Assembly (NCBI GenBank): GCA_942490995.1
Contig: CALOBG010000028.1
Location: 46,368-110,367 of the forward strand
Source of the DNA: UBA981 sp942490995
GTDB lineage: Bacteria; Pseudomonadota; Gammaproteobacteria; Ga0077536
Length of the DNA stretch: 64,000 nucleotides
Reading direction: 5' to 3'
Below the pieces are notes generated by a model, which saw nothing but the letters and a program-made list of their open reading frames with translations, was not told where the DNA came from and searched no databases. The stretch's first letter is position 1, and each line of letters begins with the position of its first letter. The translations under genes and the position numbers were made by a program. Of this stretch, positions 26,128 through 34,693 are shown one piece after another.

Positions 26128-27624
26128 TCAGTCCTCGAGTCGGGCAACGCTGTGTTGCGTGGCCGGGTCATGGTGCAGCGTGACGGTGCGGCCGATCACG
26201 TTTTCCCCCGACAACGCGGTGTAGCTGGCCGCCTCATCAGGAACATTGGCGACAAAACGCGCGCCGCCGGCGGTCCGTCCATACACAACCCCGCACACGG
26301 GCGACTGGTCGCGGGCGTAAATCACCGTATAGGTTTCGATGCGGCCGCGGCCGGATGGCGCCGCGTCGATCGCGACCGGCGCTTCGCCGGCCTGGGGGTG
26401 TTCCTCATCCTCGACATCGGCGCCGCGCAGATCGCTGCCGCCGGACGTGGCGCTGTAGATCCCGACCGCGTACTTGTGCATGAACCAACCGAGCGCCGTG
26501 GTCAGACCGCTCGCGTGGCGACCGGCGGCGATGCTGGCCGCCATGTTGGCAATGCCGTGCAGGGCATAGTTGCTGCCGGGGCCGCCAAAAAAGCCGAGAC
26601 CGCCGCTCTGGGTCAGTTCACGCTCATCGTCGTCGCCGAGGCCGAGCTGTTTACGCGCAACCGTTACCGCGCACGGGAAGCAGCTGTAGAGGTCAAAACT
26701 TTCAACCTCATCGGCGCGCAGGCCGGCGCGTGCCTGGGCTTTCTCCGCGGCTACCGCCAGCGCCGGGCTGGCAGTGAAATCAGCTTTTTCGGCGAGGAAA
26801 CGCTGGCGATCCTTGGCATAAGCGCCGCCCAGAAAATACACCACGCGCCCGGCGCCATCGCGCTGGCGCGCGGCGCGTTCGGCGGTGGTCAGGATCACCG
26901 CCGCACCGAGGTCGGCCATCACCAGCGACACCATGCGTTTGGTATACGGCAGCGCAATCGGGCGGTTGTCGGCGCTCGGCGTAATGATGGTTTCGACGTC
27001 GACCGGCGCGCGAGTCCAGGCATAAGGATTGCGAGCGGCTACTTTCGAAAATCCAGACCACATGTTCCCGACCTTGTTCAGCCACGCCGCTTTCGATAAC
27101 CCGGAGGCGGCCCACAGAGCGTTCTCGAACAGTGGGAAGCCGTGGATCGGCAGGCTCAGGCCGTGGCGCATTTCCAGTTCGCTGGCGCCGATCGCATCCT
27201 CGGCATCGTAGTCGTCGGGAATGCCCTGGCTCAGCGCTGCCTCACCGCGCACCGCGTCGGCACTACGCGGGTAATAGGTTTCGGCGCCACAGATCAGGAC
27301 CGACTCGACCTCGCCGCGGGCGAGCATGCCGGCGGCCTGATTGACAAACTGTTGCGGTACCTGCCCACCGATACCGGATACTCGCGAGACCCTCGGTCGC
27401 GCGCCCAGGCGTCGCGCAAGTTCGAGGTCGGGGGCGTCGAGGACGCGGCTCTGGGTGCGCACCACCAGGATCGCGTCGAGGTCCTTCAAGGTGCCGGGCC
27501 CGGCGAGCTGCGCGGCGTCGCGCGCGGCATGCTCCATCATGTCGATCGGATCGAGGTAAGGCGGCGTGGCGTCTTTATGCTGCGTGATCTGGCCCCAGCC
27601 GCTGATGACGACGGAGCTGCTCAC
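26128..27624 (-). CDS. Thiolase-like protein (SCP2/acetyl-CoA acetyltransferase-like) with C-terminal extra domain
   Basis: This is a 498-residue thiolase-superfamily protein. The N-terminal half resembles SCP-x thiolases, but the nucleophile region reads RVSGIGGQVPQQFVNQAAG, without the Cys seen in true thiolases. That matches the thiolase-like type 1 group. Residues about 400-498 look like the additional OB-type C-terminal domain of that group. Function is unknown; a CoA-thioester scaffold or hydrolase is possible. It is coupled to the aldoxime dehydratase gene and likely shares its pathway. Confidence 0.8.
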   Translation of the reverse strand: MSSSVVISGWGQITQHKDATPPYLDPIDMMEHAARDAAQLAGPGTLKDLDAILVVRTQSRVLDAPDLELARRLGARPRVSRVSGIGGQVPQQFVNQAAGMLARGEVESVLICGAETYYPRSADAVRGEAALSQGIPDDYDAEDAIGASELEMRHGLSLPIHGFPLFENALWAASGLSKAAWLNKVGNMWSGFSKVAARNPYAWTRAPVDVETIITPSADNRPIALPYTKRMVSLVMADLGAAVILTTAERAARQRDGAGRVVYFLGGAYAKDRQRFLAEKADFTASPALAVAAEKAQARAGLRADEVESFDLYSCFPCAVTVARKQLGLGDDDERELTQSGGLGFFGGPGSNYALHGIANMAASIAAGRHASGLTTALGWFMHKYAVGIYSATSGGSDLRGADVEDEEHPQAGEAPVAIDAAPSGRGRIETYTVIYARDQSPVCGVVYGRTAGGARFVANVPDEAASYTALSGENVIGRTVTLHHDPATQHSVARLED

Positions 27625-27743
27625 GTCGATTTACCGGTCGATTCGTCGCCTGGCGTCATTCGCGAATGGACGGATACAGAGTGGGACAAAGGCATGGCAA
27701 GCTCCTGAATCAGTATACGAAATTCTCGCACGTTATCCGCGGC

Positions 27744-27895
27744 GTGCGGGTCGTGCGTCAGGCTAGCGTTCAACCGTGCGTCCGTGCACGGTCTTACTGC
27801 CCTCGCGCCGCGCTAAACCATCCCTGGCCCGCTTGCGCTCGAGGCCGCCTGACGCACGACCCGCACACCACTGGCGTCTGCCTGTCTGTCATTTC
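27744..27895. repeat. REP-like palindromic element, paired inverted copies
   Basis: GTGCGGGTCGTGCGTCAGGC (27744-27763) and its exact complement (27846-27865) form a 20-bp perfect inverted repeat with 82 bases between. The right copy continues with CTGGCG (27870), TGCCTGTC (27878) and CATTTCG (27889). The same blocks occur at nearly the same spacing in the element at 34624-34689. This 281-base gap otherwise holds nothing recognisable. Confidence 0.7.
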
Positions 27896-27905
27896 GAGCA
27901 GCAAT

Positions 27906-28838
27906 TCAGCGGTCCTCGAATACCGCGAGCGGCAGTTCGCAGGCCACCGTCCACTGCGGCTGGTTGACGATCTCGGCGATGCGCAGGTTGGCCGCCACGC
28001 TGAGCAGGCAGTAGGCGTGTTCCGGCCCAACCCCGTATTCGCGCCCGAGCACGTCGATCAGGTAGCGCGCGGCGTCCTGCGCGGCGCGGAACAGATTGGG
28101 ACCGATACCGGTGGTGACCAGGCGTCGGCCGGGCGCCGCCGTTCCCTCGGCGGGTGCAACAAAACGCGGGTAGGGGCTGTGTTCGTTTTTGATTAAATCA
28201 AAGCTGACTTCGATGCCGAGCGTGGTTTCGATCGCCGTCCCGCACAGCTCGCCGTCGCCCTGCGCCGCGTGGCCGTCGCCGGCGGAAAACAGGGCGCCGT
28301 CGACTTCCACCGGCAGGTACAGCGTGGTGCCGGCGACCAGCGAGCGGATATCCATATTGCCGCCCGAAGGCAGCGGCGGGATCGCACTGTGATTGCCCGG
28401 CGCGGCCGGGGCGACGCCGATGGTGCCGGCAAAGGGCCGCGTCGGCAGACGGATACCGGGCAGAAATTCGACATACGCGTGGTCGTAGCTGGAGATATGC
28501 ATCAGCGGCGCGGTGAAGTCGTCGGCGAGCAGACCGAAGCCCGGAATGATCGCCGTCCAGCCCCAGTCCGAACGCGCGTAGTCGTGGATGTTGACCACCA
28601 GCGTATCGCCGGGTCGGGCGCCGTCGATAAACACCGGCCCGGTCAGCGGGTTGGCGTTTTCGAGTTTGAGTTCAGCCAGCGTGGCGGCGTCCGCGGTGCG
28701 GGTGAACAGGCCGCGCGAAGCATCCATCAGCTCGAGCGCGATGCGTTCGCCCGGCGCGACCGTGAGCAACGGCGCCTGGCTGTTGTCCCAACCGAGGTGA
28801 TGCTGGTGGCGATGGATGGTTCTAAGTTGTGGACTCAT
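27906..28838 (-). CDS. Acetamidase/formamidase family protein (FmdA/AmdA)
   Basis: This is a 310-residue cytoplasmic amidase of the FmdA_AmdA family, which hydrolyses formamide, acetamide or other short amides to the acid and ammonia. Visible family features are the N-terminal HHLGWDNSQAPLLTVAPGE, GPVFIDGARPGDTLVV, PSGGNMDIRSLVAGTTLYLPV and ALFSAGDGHAAQGDGE. It is shorter than the roughly 400-residue fungal and Methylophilus enzymes but typical of the bacterial short branch. It lies upstream of the thiolase/aldoxime dehydratase pair on the same strand, separated by the REP-like element, so a single transcript is uncertain. Confidence 0.9.
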   Translation of the reverse strand: MSPQLRTIHRHQHHLGWDNSQAPLLTVAPGERIALELMDASRGLFTRTADAATLAELKLENANPLTGPVFIDGARPGDTLVVNIHDYARSDWGWTAIIPGFGLLADDFTAPLMHISSYDHAYVEFLPGIRLPTRPFAGTIGVAPAAPGNHSAIPPLPSGGNMDIRSLVAGTTLYLPVEVDGALFSAGDGHAAQGDGELCGTAIETTLGIEVSFDLIKNEHSPYPRFVAPAEGTAAPGRRLVTTGIGPNLFRAAQDAARYLIDVLGREYGVGPEHAYCLLSVAANLRIAEIVNQPQWTVACELPLAVFEDR

Positions 28839-28992
28839 ACGTATAACTCGGACTATTTCTTATCTAGGGAGAGGTTAACGGAATAAGCTGCGCTCGTCGC
28901 ATCCAATACGTCTGTCGAATTTATACGACGGGCGGCGTCGTTGCCCCGGTTTAGTGAAGCCTGCTTCGCCGCGGAAACGGCAAAAACGCGGC

Positions 28993-31317
28993 TCAAGCCT
29001 GTTGATCCCTCGGGCCGAAATATTTATCGAGTGTCATCAACAGTGGCGGCAGCCAGAAAAATACCGCCGCCAACGCAAGCGCGATAACCAGCGCGACCAT
29101 CACTCCCATGTACGAATTCAGCTGAAAATTCGAGAACGCCAGTACCAGGAACCCGGCAATCAGCACTACCGAGGTGACCACTAGCGCGCGCCCAACGACG
29201 TTAATGGCATAACGCACCGCCGCTTCGCTACTGAGACCGCGTTCGCGCCGCGCACGCAGATACTTGCTCATGAAATGCACCGTGTCATCGACCACGATGC
29301 CCAAGGTCATGCTGCCAACGATCGACAACGCGATACCTACGCTGCCATTAAAGATTGCCCATAGCCCGAAGCCGGCCGCAATTGGCGCAAGGTTGGGGAC
29401 CAGGCTCAGCAGACCGAGTTTGAACGAACGCAGGGCCAACATCAGCACTCCGCCGATCAACACGATCGCTACACCCGTTCCGAACAACATTGAAAAGGTA
29501 TTGGTCAACGTCAGGTGGGAAAACATCATCACCATGCCCGCGCCGTGGTGACTGCTGACATCGGGGCCATTTTCAGCCAGCCAGCTTTCACCACGTTCCG
29601 CAAGCACCAGTATTTCGCTCATCTTGATCGGCTGTAGCGTTATAACTATACGGGTCGCCGACTTGTCGATATTGACCTGGTTGTTGAGATCGAGCCCATA
29701 CGGCAGCGACATCTCGTAAAGCAACAGGTATTGCGCGGCGAGTTCCCGATTGTCCGGAAGCACATAGGCGCCAGGATCGTCACCATGCATATTCTTGTTG
29801 AGCCTGCGCATGGTGTCGCTGAGCGTGCTGACGTGAACGACCCCTGGTTGCGCGCGCCACCACTCGGCCCAGGCGTCGAGCTGGCGTAGATACGCCGGCT
29901 CGTTGATACCACCGGAACGGTCCGCTGCCAATGAATAATGGATGCGGTAAAGGCCAGTCAGATTCTCGATAGTAAAATTGGCATCGCGGCGAAAGGCCAT
30001 CGATTCGTTGAAAAACTCGATCGGATTGTCGTTGATCTCATTGCGCGGGAGCTGCGCGATCAGAAGCACCATAACCAGGCCCATGCCCCACAGCAGGCGA
30101 TTGCGGTGCCGGACCACAAATTGTCCGACCCGGTTACTACCCGCATCGCCGGCAGTGCCCGCGCGCACTCTACTCTGCGGTAATACGGCCAGCAGTGCGG
30201 GCAGAAAGCTTATCGAGAGGAGAAAAGAAACCACCACGCCGACCGCAATCACGTTCCCCATTTGTTGAAACGGCGGCACGTCGGAGAAGTTCATGGTCAG
30301 AAAACCGGTTGCGGTGGTCAGGCTCGCCAGCGAGACGGGGTGGAGGTTGATACGCAGACTCTCGTCAATCGCCTCGGGCTGCGTCTCGCCCTGACCCAGA
30401 CCATGCAGGTAGGAAATGAGAATATGAACACAATTGGCGACTGCAACAGTCAGGATCACGTTTGGTGCTGGCGCCATGGTCGGCGTGATCATGTAACCCA
30501 TATAGCCGGCAAAACCCATCGCGGCGAGAACCGAAAAGGCGATCACAAAGATTGTCGCCAGCGTGCCCTTGATGCCGCCCGCCAGCACTGCGAGCAAAAT
30601 CAGCATCAGCGCGAAACTGAGCGGGATGAGCTGGGTCATGTCCTCGAATGCAGCCTCGGTAAAGGCATAGTGCATGGCACCAAGGCCGCTCATGTAGAAA
30701 TCGACCTCCGGGTATTTTTGTTCCGCTGCGGCAAGTAGTTCGCGGGCATACAACACGGCTTCAGGAAACTCGCGCGTCTCATCGATGCCCGGCACCTGAA
30801 GATTGACGTTAATGGCGCTGACGCGGGCGTCCGCCGATACCAGACTGTTCACCAGAGCAGGCTCCGCCAGCGCGATGGCCTTCACGCGTTCCAAATCCCG
30901 CGCATCCATGGCAAGCGGATCCGGTACCAGATCGCCCACGAACAAATCGTCTTCCAGCGCCATGCTGTGCTGGAAATTGGTCACCGAATCGACGCGGTTC
31001 GAATGCGGTACCTGCCAGCTCTGCTCAGTCAACTCAGCAATGATCGCCAGCGTTTCGCGCGAGAACACCTCGCCGTTCTCAGGCGCGACCACCAGCAGAA
31101 GGCCATCATCCTTGGTGTAGGTGTCCTCGACTAATTCAAGCGCCACCCGGTTCGGATCGGTCGGTTCGAAATAGGTGCGATAACTGTTGGTAAAGGCAAG
31201 GTGCCTGGTGCCGGCCGCGGCCAGCGCGATCAGGACAATACTGGCGACGATGATCGGCCAGCGATAGCGGATAACCAGTTGCGGAAAGCGCGCCTCGAAT
31301 CGTGTCCATTTGCTCAT
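28993..31317 (-). CDS. RND superfamily exporter (MMPL/hydrophobe type)
   Basis: This is a 774-residue inner-membrane protein with 12 predicted helices in two repeats, each with a large periplasmic loop. The first helix is RWPIIVASIVLIALAAAG. The helix 4-6 blocks read FVIAFSVLAAMGFAGYMGY and the second-repeat equivalents LSIVGSMTLGIVVDDTVHFM. The VDD in the latter matches the proton-relay Asp pair of the family. This short RND type has no obligatory TolC partner and is often linked to lipid, hopanoid or steroid traffic and to DUF1329 proteins. The DUF1329 gene here is 26 kb away. It is monocistronic. Confidence 0.9.
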   Translation of the reverse strand: MSKWTRFEARFPQLVIRYRWPIIVASIVLIALAAAGTRHLAFTNSYRTYFEPTDPNRVALELVEDTYTKDDGLLLVVAPENGEVFSRETLAIIAELTEQSWQVPHSNRVDSVTNFQHSMALEDDLFVGDLVPDPLAMDARDLERVKAIALAEPALVNSLVSADARVSAINVNLQVPGIDETREFPEAVLYARELLAAAEQKYPEVDFYMSGLGAMHYAFTEAAFEDMTQLIPLSFALMLILLAVLAGGIKGTLATIFVIAFSVLAAMGFAGYMGYMITPTMAPAPNVILTVAVANCVHILISYLHGLGQGETQPEAIDESLRINLHPVSLASLTTATGFLTMNFSDVPPFQQMGNVIAVGVVVSFLLSISFLPALLAVLPQSRVRAGTAGDAGSNRVGQFVVRHRNRLLWGMGLVMVLLIAQLPRNEINDNPIEFFNESMAFRRDANFTIENLTGLYRIHYSLAADRSGGINEPAYLRQLDAWAEWWRAQPGVVHVSTLSDTMRRLNKNMHGDDPGAYVLPDNRELAAQYLLLYEMSLPYGLDLNNQVNIDKSATRIVITLQPIKMSEILVLAERGESWLAENGPDVSSHHGAGMVMMFSHLTLTNTFSMLFGTGVAIVLIGGVLMLALRSFKLGLLSLVPNLAPIAAGFGLWAIFNGSVGIALSIVGSMTLGIVVDDTVHFMSKYLRARRERGLSSEAAVRYAINVVGRALVVTSVVLIAGFLVLAFSNFQLNSYMGVMVALVIALALAAVFFWLPPLLMTLDKYFGPRDQQA

Positions 31318-31437
31318 GTTTGGTCCTGTATTTCGGGGCTTTTTTCCGGTTGGCTGAAAATTGCTTTATTTGCGCGTGTTCCACGCCGTCGGGTTTGCCT
31401 CGCAAGCGAGGATCCGTACCGGCTCAAATACGAACCG

Positions 31438-31653
31438 CTACGCAGGGCGGCTCGCAAACTTTCTCGGCAGGGCAGCCTTGACGTCGCTCGTCCCGGCGGT
31501 GCGCACCCCGTAGTGTTTGGCAAGCTGCTCGACTACTGATGTCAGCTCGGTGAGGGAGCCGAAACGGACATGATCGATGTTTTCGCCGCAGACAACTCCC
31601 GGCTGGGTACGACGCCAATCAAAGCAGTTTGACCCGACTATTCGTGAGCGCTG
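31438..31653 (-). pseudogene. Possible remnant of a C-terminal coding segment
   Basis: The 337-base gap between the RND and HxlR genes has one frame with coding-like composition, ending ELTSVVEQLAKHYGVRTAG then a basic tail and TAG. It has no start or ribosome site of its own and would run back into the HxlR gene. I do not recognise the family. It may be a decayed gene or chance; nothing else is visible in this gap. Confidence 0.2.
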
Positions 31654-31654
31654 A

Positions 31655-32071
31655 CTAGGCGCTCGCTTTCGAGCGCAGCGAATCGACAACGCCGTTGAAA
31701 TCGTTCTCCAGGCGTTTGCGCATTGCGGCTGACACCGCGGTATCGGGATCATGCCGCGCGCTCCACTGGAACATGGCGGCGATGATGGGCATCAGGTCCG
31801 CACCGCGTTGGGTCAGCGCGTAACGATACTGACGGCCCGGTCCGCCGGCGACGGGGGTTTTTGTAATCAGCTTTTCGCATACCAGCAGTTCGAGGCGTGC
31901 GCTCAGCGTGCTTGGAGGAATGTGCTCAGGAGACGCCGAAATCTCACTGAAGCTCGTTTTTCCGAGCATGCCGATATCGCGGATGACCAGCAGCGTCCAG
32001 CGGTCACCGACCAGGTCGAGGACATGGGCAACGGGACATTTCGAACGCTCTCCCGGCATTTTTTTCACCAC
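31655..32071 (-). CDS. HxlR family transcriptional regulator
   Basis: This is a 138-residue winged-helix regulator. The core is CPVAHVLDLVGDRWTLLVIRDI, with the conserved Cys near the N-terminus, then FSEISASPEHIPPSTLSARL (recognition helix) and a GGPGRQYRYALTQRG wing. HxlR proteins bind as dimers and often sense electrophiles or aldehydes through that Cys. The gene is divergent from a glutathione S-transferase gene, across a 244-base region with two near-identical 20-bp boxes. It is therefore a good candidate regulator of that GST. Confidence 0.92.
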   Translation of the reverse strand: MVKKMPGERSKCPVAHVLDLVGDRWTLLVIRDIGMLGKTSFSEISASPEHIPPSTLSARLELLVCEKLITKTPVAGGPGRQYRYALTQRGADLMPIIAAMFQWSARHDPDTAVSAAMRKRLENDFNGVVDSLRSKASA

Positions 32072-32160
32072 GTTTGAACACGGTCAATTGCGTTACCAGG
32101 CCGCCAGCGGCGATACCCTGTTCACCACAATCGATGCGCTGTTGGACCACGGATCACAAT

Positions 32161-32223
32161 AATACTTCAAATTACATAGTTTTCTCTATATGCTGCGCTC
32201 ACGAATACTTCAAAATTGATAGT
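32161..32223. promoter_or_regulatory. Two direct-repeat boxes between HxlR and GST genes (candidate operators)
   Basis: AATACTTCAAATTACATAGT (32161-32180) and AATACTTCAAAATTGATAGT (32204-32223) differ only in the middle. They are 43 bases apart start to start, close to four helical turns, in an AT-rich patch inside GC-rich DNA. Such paired boxes suit cooperative binding of HxlR dimers. Confidence 0.55.
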
Positions 32224-32315
32224 TCAAAGCATGGCGTATTCATTTTTTCCCCGGTCGGCGCGCTGCGGGCGACATCGGCGGATCCGTGCCCAGTAACTTT
32301 TAGACGGAGGATACG

Positions 32316-32924
32316 ATGGCTTACAAACTGTATTACTTTCAGATCCGGGGACGCGCCGAACAGGTCCGCCTGCTGCTTCACGCACTGGAACTCGACTTCG
32401 AAGATATCGGTGTCAAGCGCGAAAAGTTTCTGGAGTTGAAAGCCAAAGGGCCCGCCACGCTCTACTTCGGTTCACTGCCGATGCTCGAAGACGGCAGCTT
32501 TCGACTCTGCCAGGGGCCGACCATTTTGAGTTACCTCGCCGGCCAGCACGGTGTCGCGCCAAACGACCCGCAACTCAGCGCCAAGGCCGACGCCATCGCC
32601 TGGGGCGCCGAAGACCTCCGCATGCGCTATTTCAAGCTTTTCGGCGACGACAAGGACAAGACGCGAGCAGAATTTCTTGGCGGCGACTGGCAAACCCGGT
32701 GGTTACCGAGCCTGAATGGGTTATTGGAACTCAACGGCAACACCGGCTACTTCGTCGGCCAGCAGCTCACGCATGCCGATATCGCGGTCTGGGATGTTCT
32801 TGATGCCTTCCTGAACTACATTCCCGCGGCAAGTCTGGACGGCTACTCCGCGGTGCAGAGTTTCTACGCAGGCGTCGGCAGTCGACCTCCAATCGCAACC
32901 TATGTCGCATCGCGCCCAGAATAG
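32316..32924 (+). CDS. Glutathione S-transferase, sigma/alpha-like
   Basis: This is a 202-residue cytosolic GST. ATG 32316 follows ACGGAGGATACG, a strong ribosome site. The thioredoxin-like domain begins YKLYYFQIRGRAEQVRLLL, with a catalytic Tyr in the YYF motif as in sigma and alpha classes. The glutathione-site segment is LPMLEDGSFRLCQGPTILSYL. The all-helical domain follows from about residue 80. It is probably controlled by the divergent HxlR regulator and may detoxify electrophiles. Confidence 0.9.
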   Translation: MAYKLYYFQIRGRAEQVRLLLHALELDFEDIGVKREKFLELKAKGPATLYFGSLPMLEDGSFRLCQGPTILSYLAGQHGVAPNDPQLSAKADAIAWGAEDLRMRYFKLFGDDKDKTRAEFLGGDWQTRWLPSLNGLLELNGNTGYFVGQQLTHADIAVWDVLDAFLNYIPAASLDGYSAVQSFYAGVGSRPPIATYVASRPE

Positions 32925-33144
32925 GACATCGTCACCGGTTTGGTTATGAGCGTTCCTCAAGGACAAGCCAACGCGCTTCACATGGCTGTCGTCGACCACC
33001 CCTGGCAGGCCGCTTTTTGAATTACAGCAACTCGTTCAGCGTCGCGGCCCTTGACAGGATGTCCACGCTCGCCACTGCGAGCTTGCAGGCGCACCCATTT
33101 CATAACCATTGTTTTAACACCCTACCAACCACAGGAAACTGACC

Positions 33145-33665
33145 ATGGCTATTTCTCTCTACGACGCCAGCATCCCGAGTTATCTACAAATCCTGGGGGC
33201 GACCTCGGCCGTGCTGACCAAAGGCAAGGCCCATGCCCAGGCAAACGGTATCGATCTTTCCGAACTTGTGGAAAGCCGGCTCATCGAGGACATGGCCCCG
33301 TTACGTTTCCAGATCATCTCTACTGCCCATCATTCGTTCGGCGCGATCAACGGCATCAAGGCTGGCGTTTTCAATCCGCCGCCGAGTTACCCGGATTTGA
33401 ATTCGACGGTCTGCACGGGCTCATCAGCGCGGCGGAAGCCGGGCTGAAAAAAGTCTCGGCCGATGAAATTAATGCGCTCGAGGGCAACGATATGCGTTTC
33501 GAAATGGGCGATTTCAAGATCCCGTTCAGCGCCGAAGGTTTCATCCTGTCGTTTTCCATGCCGAATTTTTTCTTTCACGCGACCACCACCTACGACATTC
33601 TGCGCACCAATGGCGTCGCCCTCGGCAAAATGGATTTCCTGGGCGCGATGCGTGTCAAGAGCTGA
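33145..33665 (+). pseudogene. DUF1993 family gene with a single frameshift
   Basis: The first frame (33145 to about 33395) encodes MAISLYDASIPSYLQILGAT and continues to AGVFNPPP. The family similarity then continues one frame back, as FEFDGLHGLISAAEAGLKKV through to GKMDFLGAMRVKS and TGA at 33663-33665. The break is near 33387-33402 and is consistent with loss of one base. Joined, the product would be about 173 residues, the normal DUF1993 length (a DinB-like four-helix fold of unknown role). ATG 33145 follows AGGAAACTGACC. It may be a real mutation or an assembly error. Confidence 0.8.
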
Positions 33666-33789
33666 CAGCGGAGCGTAAGCCGCAAGGCATTGTACTAAGC
33701 GCGCTAGGGAGCTTTATCGCGCGCTGAGGGATGCCGCGTCGGCCACACCAGGCGCTGTCCTCAATTGAGCTGTAGAACGGAGAACAATC

Positions 33790-34614
33790 ATGTTGATCAG
33801 CACGAATCTCAGAAACTGGGGCATGGGATCCGAACCCGCAACCATGCTCGAATGTGCCATGCACGCGGAAACGGCCGGTATCGGTACGCTGTGGGTGAAC
33901 GAGCGACTGAGTACGCCGCCCGGTATGGGATGGCCGCCCGAGGATGGCGGGCGCTATCTCGATTGCCTGATGGCGCTGACGTTTATCGCCGCGCGTACCA
34001 AGCGAATTCAGCTCGGCACCGGTGTTTTGAACGTGCCGTACCACCTGCCTTTCCAACTGGTCAAGCAGGTGGCGTCGTTACAGGATCTTTCGGGCGGCCG
34101 GTTTCGCTTTGGTGTCGGAGTCGGTTGGTACGAAACGGAATTTAAAGTGATCGGCGTACCCTATCGCGAGCGCGGCAAACAGACCGACTCGACATTGAAA
34201 CTGTTTCACGAAGCGTTCGAGAACGACAGCATTGTCGTCAACGGCACCGAATTTCCAGTGTTGCCGCGGCCCGCGCGCCCGCCGGTTTACGTGGGCGGCA
34301 GCAGCGAAGCGGCGTTACAGCGGACTGTTGCCTACGGCGACGGCTGGATCGCAGCCGGCATGGCGCCTGAGAAACTCGCCGAGCCGAAGGCGCGCCTGTT
34401 TGAGCTCGCCGCACAGGCGGGGAAACCGCAGCCCGCGATAATCGCGATGAAGACGTTACCGCTGGAGGACGTCAACGCGGCCATCGAGATGGCGCAGGCC
34501 TTCGCCGCTGCGGGTTGCGATGAGATTGTCCATGCCGGTGGGTACCCCGATGCCGCCGCCTATCGTCAGCGCATCGATATTCTGGCTGAGCGGATTATCC
34601 CGGCGGTCGCGTAA
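33790..34614 (+). CDS. LLM class (luciferase-like) flavin or F420-dependent oxidoreductase
   Basis: This is a 274-residue TIM-barrel oxidoreductase of the bacterial luciferase superfamily. Characteristic blocks are GIGTLWVNERL, ARTKRIQLGTGVLNVPYHLP, QDLSGGRFRFGVGVGWYETEF and RPPVYVGGSSEAALQRTVAYGDGW. It is the short single-enzyme form. Such proteins use FMN or F420 to reduce or oxygenate small substrates. The ribosome site is GGAGAACAATC. It follows the frameshifted DUF1993 gene on the same strand after 124 bases. Confidence 0.88.
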   Translation: MLISTNLRNWGMGSEPATMLECAMHAETAGIGTLWVNERLSTPPGMGWPPEDGGRYLDCLMALTFIAARTKRIQLGTGVLNVPYHLPFQLVKQVASLQDLSGGRFRFGVGVGWYETEFKVIGVPYRERGKQTDSTLKLFHEAFENDSIVVNGTEFPVLPRPARPPVYVGGSSEAALQRTVAYGDGWIAAGMAPEKLAEPKARLFELAAQAGKPQPAIIAMKTLPLEDVNAAIEMAQAFAAAGCDEIVHAGGYPDAAAYRQRIDILAERIIPAVA

Positions 34615-34623
34615 GTGAATCAG

Positions 34624-34689
34624 GTGTGCGAAAGCCTCGTACGCGACCCGCACGTCGCTGGCGCGTGCCTGTCGCACCATTTCGCACAC
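34624..34689. repeat. REP-like palindromic element, single copy
   Basis: Outer 10-bp arms GTGTGCGAAA and TTTCGCACAC (34624-34633, 34680-34689) enclose an inner bulged hairpin (GCGAC 34643 with GTCGC 34671; GCAC 34650 with GTGC 34665). The blocks CGACCCGCAC, CTGGCG, TGCCTGTC and CATTTCG at offsets 0, 14, 22 and 34 repeat those at 27856-27895. It sits between convergent genes. Confidence 0.7.
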
Positions 34690-34693
34690 TTAT

